64,000 nt of DNA, taken from NCBI GenBank assembly GCA_964417725.1, contig CAYQIV010000012.1, forward strand, positions 34,450 to 98,449, read 5' to 3'. The notes beneath the pieces were generated by a model that saw only the letters and a list, made by a program, of their open reading frames with translations, made no database searches and was not told where the DNA came from. The translations under genes and the position numbers were made by a program. Shown piece after piece: positions 60,272-64,000 of this stretch (position 1 is the stretch's first letter; the number at the start of each line of letters is the position of its first letter). This DNA comes from SHZI01 sp964417725. GTDB taxonomy: Bacteria > Pseudomonadota > Gammaproteobacteria > Steroidobacterales > GCA-2729495.

Positions 60272-61171
60272 ATGCGCGATCTGCCTTCGCTCAAGCAGTT
60301 GCACTATCTGGTGGCCCTGGCGGAACACCGTAATTTCACGCGGGCAGCGCGTGCCTGCTTTGTCACGCAGTCGACGCTGAGCGCGGGACTCCGGGAACTC
60401 GAAGCACAGATCGGGACGCTGCTGGTCGAGCGCGACCGCCGCAAGGTGCTGTTGACGGATGCGGGACGGGAAGTGGTGGAGCGCGGTCGCGCAATTCTGG
60501 CGCAGGCCCGCGATCTGGTCGATTGCGCCGCCGCGCAGCCCATGTCCGGGGTGCTGCGATTTGGCACCATCCCAACGATTGCGCCATTTCTGTTGCCGCG
60601 CATCCTGCCCGAACTGCGCGAGCGTTATCCCGCGCTGCGCCTCGGGTTGCGGGAAGATTTCACTGCAGCGCTATTGCAGCGTCTGGCCGATGGCCGCCTT
60701 GATTTTGCCCTGATTGCCCTGCCGTACGACACGGGGACGTTGCGGGTGGAGCCGCTGTTCGAGGATCCGCTATGGCTCGTGGCCAGCCGTGATGAGCCGT
60801 TAACCCGGCACCGGCGCCTGCAACTGACGCCGACGATCACGGATCGACTGCTGTTCCTCGAAGAAGGCCATTGCCTGCGGGATCACGCTTTGCAGGCCTG
60901 TGAGCCAGCCGCACCACAGGTCGCGAATGAGCACGAGGCCACCAGCCTGCTGACGCTGATCGAGATGGTCGACTACGGCCTGGGCGTCGCGTTGATTCCC
61001 GCGTTGGCACTGGACAGCGGACTCACCGGATCGCCACGCCTGCAAGTGCGCGAGCTGGCGCCGCCTGCCCCGCGGCGCACCATCGCGCTGGCCATGCGCA
61101 GCTCCTCGGCGCGCCAGGCGGAAATGCAGGCGCTGGCCCAGGTCGTGATGCGCTGTCATCCGCAGGGGTGA
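60272..61171 (+). CDS. oxyR: OxyR-type LysR regulator of the peroxide response
   Basis: 299 residues: an N-terminal LysR helix-turn-helix (NFTRAARACFVTQSTLSAGLRELE), then a regulatory domain. Redox cysteines Cys201 and Cys210 lie in EEGHCLRDHALQAC, the same nine-residue spacing as Cys199 and Cys208 of E. coli OxyR, so the peroxide switch appears intact. Peroxide forms a disulfide and the protein then activates antioxidant genes. A katG remnant lies immediately upstream on the opposite strand. Local G+C looks somewhat lower than in the neighbouring operon. Confidence 0.95.
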   Translation: MRDLPSLKQLHYLVALAEHRNFTRAARACFVTQSTLSAGLRELEAQIGTLLVERDRRKVLLTDAGREVVERGRAILAQARDLVDCAAAQPMSGVLRFGTIPTIAPFLLPRILPELRERYPALRLGLREDFTAALLQRLADGRLDFALIALPYDTGTLRVEPLFEDPLWLVASRDEPLTRHRRLQLTPTITDRLLFLEEGHCLRDHALQACEPAAPQVANEHEATSLLTLIEMVDYGLGVALIPALALDSGLTGSPRLQVRELAPPAPRRTIALAMRSSSARQAEMQALAQVVMRCHPQG

Positions 61172-61514
61172 CGGTGTCAGGTCGGGGTTTCCGGGCGATT
61201 GACGGTTCACAGGGCGTGCCCTGCCATGCCGGTGACGTCGCGCAGGATACGCGCCATGCCCCGCTCCGCCGGAGTGACCTGAGCGCGCGGCCACCAGCCC
61301 ACCGCTCCAGCTGCCGGGCAATGCGTGCCACGGGCTGTCCGGGCAGCACACCTCGAACCCGGCTGGCGTCGAGACCTCGTGTCTGTGTGGAAGGCGTCAA
61401 CATGGGCGATGATGAAACTCACGAGGCGCCGGATGATGCGCACCAGCAAAGCGCACGGCTGCCGGAGCGCGTTGCCGACGCCGCACACCGGGAAACGAAC
61501 GACAGGAGACGCTC
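61172..61514. other. Gene-poor spacer between oxyR and yqjG
   Basis: 343 bp with no frame I can support. Open frames exist on both strands (for example 61207-61488 minus), but their composition is Arg/Pro/Ala-rich, with no motif or good ribosome binding site. GACAGGAGAC directly before the downstream ATG is a plausible ribosome binding site. No rho-independent terminator for oxyR was seen. Confidence 0.5.
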
Positions 61515-62510
61515 ATGGGACTGCTGGTTGACGGCACCTGGCATGACACGTGGTACGACACCGATTCCACCGGCGGCACGTTTGTGCGCAGCGAATCGCG
61601 GTTTCGTAACTGGCTGACTGCCGACGGACAACCCGGGCCAACAGGATGCGGCGGCTTTGCGGCGAAGCCCGGGCGCTACCACCTGTATGTGTCGCTGGCC
61701 TGCCCATGGGCACAGCGCACACTGATCTTTCGCGCGCTGAAAGGCCTCGACGACATGATCGGCATGTCGGTGGTCAACCCCTTGATGCTGTCGAAAGGCT
61801 GGGAGCTGAACCGCGAATTTCCCGGCGCCACCGGCGATGCGCTGTACGGATGCCATCGACTGTACGAGCTGTATCTGAAAGCGGATGCCAGCTACAGCGG
61901 GCGCGTGACGGTGCCGGTGTTGTGGGATCGCGAGAAAGAAACCATCGTCAGCAACGAATCGGCAGACATCATTCGCATGTTCAACTCGGCGTTCGACCAT
62001 CTCGGCGCACGAGCCGGCGATTACTATCCGGATGCGTTACGCGCCGACATTGATGCCTGGAATGAGCGCATTTATGACCGCGTCAACAATGGCGTATACA
62101 AGGCTGGTTTCGCGACAAGGCAATCCGTATACGAAGAGGCCGTTCAGGCACTGTTTGCCGAACTGGATGTACTGGAAAAACACCTGTCGGGCAACCGTTA
62201 CCTGGTCGACGGGCGCATTACCGAAGCGGACTGGCGTCTGTTCACCACGCTGATCCGTTTTGATGCGGTGTACGTCGGGCACTTCAAGTGCAACCTGCGC
62301 CGCATCGCCGATTACCCGGCACTCAGGGGTTATCTGCGCGAACTGTACCAGGTGCCGGGCGTGGCGGAGACGGTGAACATGGCGCATATTCAGCACCATT
62401 ACTATCGCAGCCACAAGACCATCAACCCGACCGGCATCGTGCCGGCGGGGCCGATACAGGATTTTTCGGCGCCGCACGGGCGGGACGCGCTGGCGGCGCA
62501 GCAGGATTGA
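61515..62510 (+). CDS. yqjG: Glutathionyl-hydroquinone reductase (Xi-class GST, YqjG family)
   Basis: 331 residues. Reduces glutathionyl-hydroquinones with glutathione, in the cytosol. The catalytic motif CPWA places Cys63 exactly where E. coli YqjG has it, and the C-terminal GST helical domain has the YLVDGRITEADWRLFTTLIRFDAVYVGHFKCN segment. An AGGAG is 8 bases before the ATG. Codon use is lower in G+C (two sampled 60-base lines near 62041 and 62101 are 52-55 %) than neighbours, hinting at foreign origin. Close to oxyR, it may belong to the oxidant response. Confidence 0.93.
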   Translation: MGLLVDGTWHDTWYDTDSTGGTFVRSESRFRNWLTADGQPGPTGCGGFAAKPGRYHLYVSLACPWAQRTLIFRALKGLDDMIGMSVVNPLMLSKGWELNREFPGATGDALYGCHRLYELYLKADASYSGRVTVPVLWDREKETIVSNESADIIRMFNSAFDHLGARAGDYYPDALRADIDAWNERIYDRVNNGVYKAGFATRQSVYEEAVQALFAELDVLEKHLSGNRYLVDGRITEADWRLFTTLIRFDAVYVGHFKCNLRRIADYPALRGYLRELYQVPGVAETVNMAHIQHHYYRSHKTINPTGIVPAGPIQDFSAPHGRDALAAQQD

Positions 62511-62748
62511 GCAGCGAACAGGACTTCAGATCCCCTGTTGCCGACGATGTGGCCGTCCGGCGCGGTGTCAACGACCGGTGAGGGCGCGACCGGCCCATGC
62601 GGCGGCGGGTTGCACGGCAGGAATGCTGGCGTGAGGGCGGGGTTCCCGAAGGGCACGAGGCCGCGGGCACAGGCGGCACTCCACTCCCGCCGTCCCGGAT
62701 GCAGCGGGACTTGCGCTCACAGGCGGGTGGCGGGGCCGGGCGTACCAT

Positions 62749-62779
62749 AAAAAAAGCCCCGCCGAAGCGGGGCTTTTTC
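62749..62779 (-). terminator. Rho-independent terminator of groEL (bidirectional)
   Basis: Perfect 8-bp stem AGCCCCGC (62755-62762) and GCGGGGCT (62767-62774), with tetraloop CGAA, flanked by seven A on one side and a T-run on the other. It lies about 30 bases past the groEL stop in the transcription direction of groEL, and would also stop transcription from yqjG on the plus strand. Confidence 0.9.
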
Positions 62780-62806
62780 CGTCTCTGGCGTGGACGATGG
62801 ACGTCG

Positions 62807-64000
62807 TTACATGTCCATCCCGCCCATGCCGCCCATGCCACCGCCCGGCATCGGGGGGGCTTCCTTCTTCGGCGCCTCGGCGATCATCGCCTCGGTGGTC
62901 AGGAGCAGGCCGGCAACGGAGGATGCGTTCTGCAGGGCGCAGCGCGCGACCTTGGTCGGGTCGATGATGCCCATCGACACCAGGTCACCGTACTCGCCGG
63001 TGGCTGCATTGAAGCCGTAGTTGCCCTTGCCTTCGGCGACCTTGTTGAGGACCACGGAGCCATCTTCGCCGGCGTTGATCACGATCTGGCGCAGCGGCTC
63101 TTCGAGGGCGCGGCGCAGGATGGTGATACCGACGTTCTGGTCTTCGTTGGCACCCTTGAGGTCCTTGAGGGCCTCACGGCCGCGCAGCAGCGCCACGCCG
63201 CCGCCGGGGACCACGCCTTCCTCGACCGCGGCACGCGTGGCGTGCAGCGCATCTTCGACGCGCGCCTTCTTTTCCTTCATCTCGATTTCGGTCGCGGCAC
63301 CGACCTTGATCACGGCCACGCCGCCCGAAAGCTTGGCAACGCGCTCCTGCAACTTCTCGCGGTCGTAATCGGAGCTGGTCTCGTCGATCTCGCGGTTGAT
63401 CTGGTCGACGCGGGCCTTGATGTCCTTCGACTTGCCGGCACCATCGATGATGATGGTGTTTTCCTTGGTGACCTGGACCTTCTTGGCCTTGCCCAGATCT
63501 TCGAGGCGGGCCTTCTCCAGCGACAGGCCGACTTCTTCGGCGATGACCTGACCACCGGTGAGGATGGCCATGTCCTGGAGCATGGCCTTGCGGCGATCAC
63601 CGAAGCCGGGCGCCTTGACGGCGCAGACCTTGACGATACCGCGGATGGTGTTGACGACCAGCGTCGCCAGGGCCTCACCCTCGACGTCTTCGGCAACGAC
63701 CAGCAACGGCTTGCCGGACTTGGCCACGGCCTCGAGCAGCGGCAGCAGCTCGCGGAGGGTGGAGAGCTTCGTGTCGTAAAGCAGGATGTAGGGCGCGTCG
63801 AGTTCGGCGCTCTGCTCCTGGGCGTTGTTGATGAAATACGGCGAGAGATAGCCGCGGTCGAACTGCATGCCTTCGACGACGTCGAGCTCGCTCTGCAGGC
63901 CCGAGCCGTCCTCGACGGTGATCACGCCCTGCTTGCCGACCTTGCTCATCGCCTCGGCGAGGATGTTGCCGATCGACTCGTCGCCGTTGGCCGAGATGGT
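62807..64000 (-). CDS. groEL: Chaperonin GroEL (5' part outside window)
   Basis: 397 C-terminal residues of the 60-kDa chaperonin that folds proteins in the cytosol with GroES. The visible part begins in TISANGDESIGNIL, then AMSKVGKQGVITVEDG, and includes the apical domain (GLQSELDVVEGMQFDRGYLSP), ALKNT-type hinge regions, AAVEEGVVPGGGVALLRG and the ATP-site end GEYGDLVSMGIIDPTKV. The C-terminal tail is Gly/Met-rich (MPGGGMGGMGGMDM). No frameshift was seen. groES would lie beyond the right edge, upstream in transcription. Confidence 0.98.
   Translation of the reverse strand, partial: TISANGDESIGNILAEAMSKVGKQGVITVEDGSGLQSELDVVEGMQFDRGYLSPYFINNAQEQSAELDAPYILLYDTKLSTLRELLPLLEAVAKSGKPLLVVAEDVEGEALATLVVNTIRGIVKVCAVKAPGFGDRRKAMLQDMAILTGGQVIAEEVGLSLEKARLEDLGKAKKVQVTKENTIIIDGAGKSKDIKARVDQINREIDETSSDYDREKLQERVAKLSGGVAVIKVGAATEIEMKEKKARVEDALHATRAAVEEGVVPGGGVALLRGREALKDLKGANEDQNVGITILRRALEEPLRQIVINAGEDGSVVLNKVAEGKGNYGFNAATGEYGDLVSMGIIDPTKVARCALQNASSVAGLLLTTEAMIAEAPKKEAPPMPGGGMGGMGGMDM

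Noticed and set aside
61207..61488. Minus-strand frame in the oxyR-yqjG spacer
   Set aside because: No recognisable motif, no ribosome binding site, atypical composition.

Overview
The window is GC-rich (roughly two thirds G+C by eye), densely coding, chromosomal DNA. It fits a free-living gammaproteobacterium, perhaps of the Xanthomonadales/Chromatiales type; the exact taxon is inference. Supporting families are PilT/PilU, the YggS-ProC-YggT block, DUF4426, Kdo kinase KdkA, PpnN, RdgC, HtpX and OxyR. I see no rRNA, tRNA, CRISPR array, insertion sequence or phage gene.

Layout. 1-3134: three tandem PilT-family ATPases on the minus strand, the last cut by the left edge. 3245-5964: yggS-proC-yggT and a DUF4426 lipoprotein. 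6080-9517: a hydrolase, an outer-membrane barrel protein and HtpG. 9622-10418: short uncharacterised reading frames. 10541-16385: PpnN, an L,D-transpeptidase, an MltD-type transglycosylase, a zinc deacylase lipoprotein and HtpX. 16440-21268: lipopolysaccharide core genes (KdkA and a family 9 glycosyltransferase), then a BcsA-like synthase with a PilZ domain and a BcsS-like barrel protein.

21465-29176 is an envelope-stress-like block. Two CpxR/CpxA-type two-component systems, one with a CpxP/Spy-like partner, flank a three-gene operon of a zinc metallopeptidase, a D-Ala-D-Ala-ligase-like ATP-grasp enzyme and a conserved protein of unknown function. That operon is one of two candidate undescribed systems. 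29240-49426 is mixed housekeeping and accessory: redox enzymes, a sugar-transfer-type ATP-grasp, glyoxalase I, lipocalin, an RNA-binding protein, a sugar symporter, RdgC, a TetR-DoxX operon, CorA, a DNA glycosylase, a flavoprotein disulfide reductase, a methyltransferase with a cysteine-rich tail, a Pif1-like helicase and PEP carboxylase.

49534-59846 is the second candidate system: a four-gene minus-strand operon in which every product has a signal peptide. They are a ~1,890-residue IPT/PKD-like protein, a fibronectin-III-type protein, a ~570-residue outer-membrane barrel and an NTF2/Ig-like protein. The right end holds OxyR, a leftover C-terminal scrap of katG on the opposite strand, a glutathionyl-hydroquinone reductase and the 3' two thirds of groEL with a rho-independent terminator. 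Long antisense reading frames (up to about 1,300 codons) are artefacts of high GC and are excluded.
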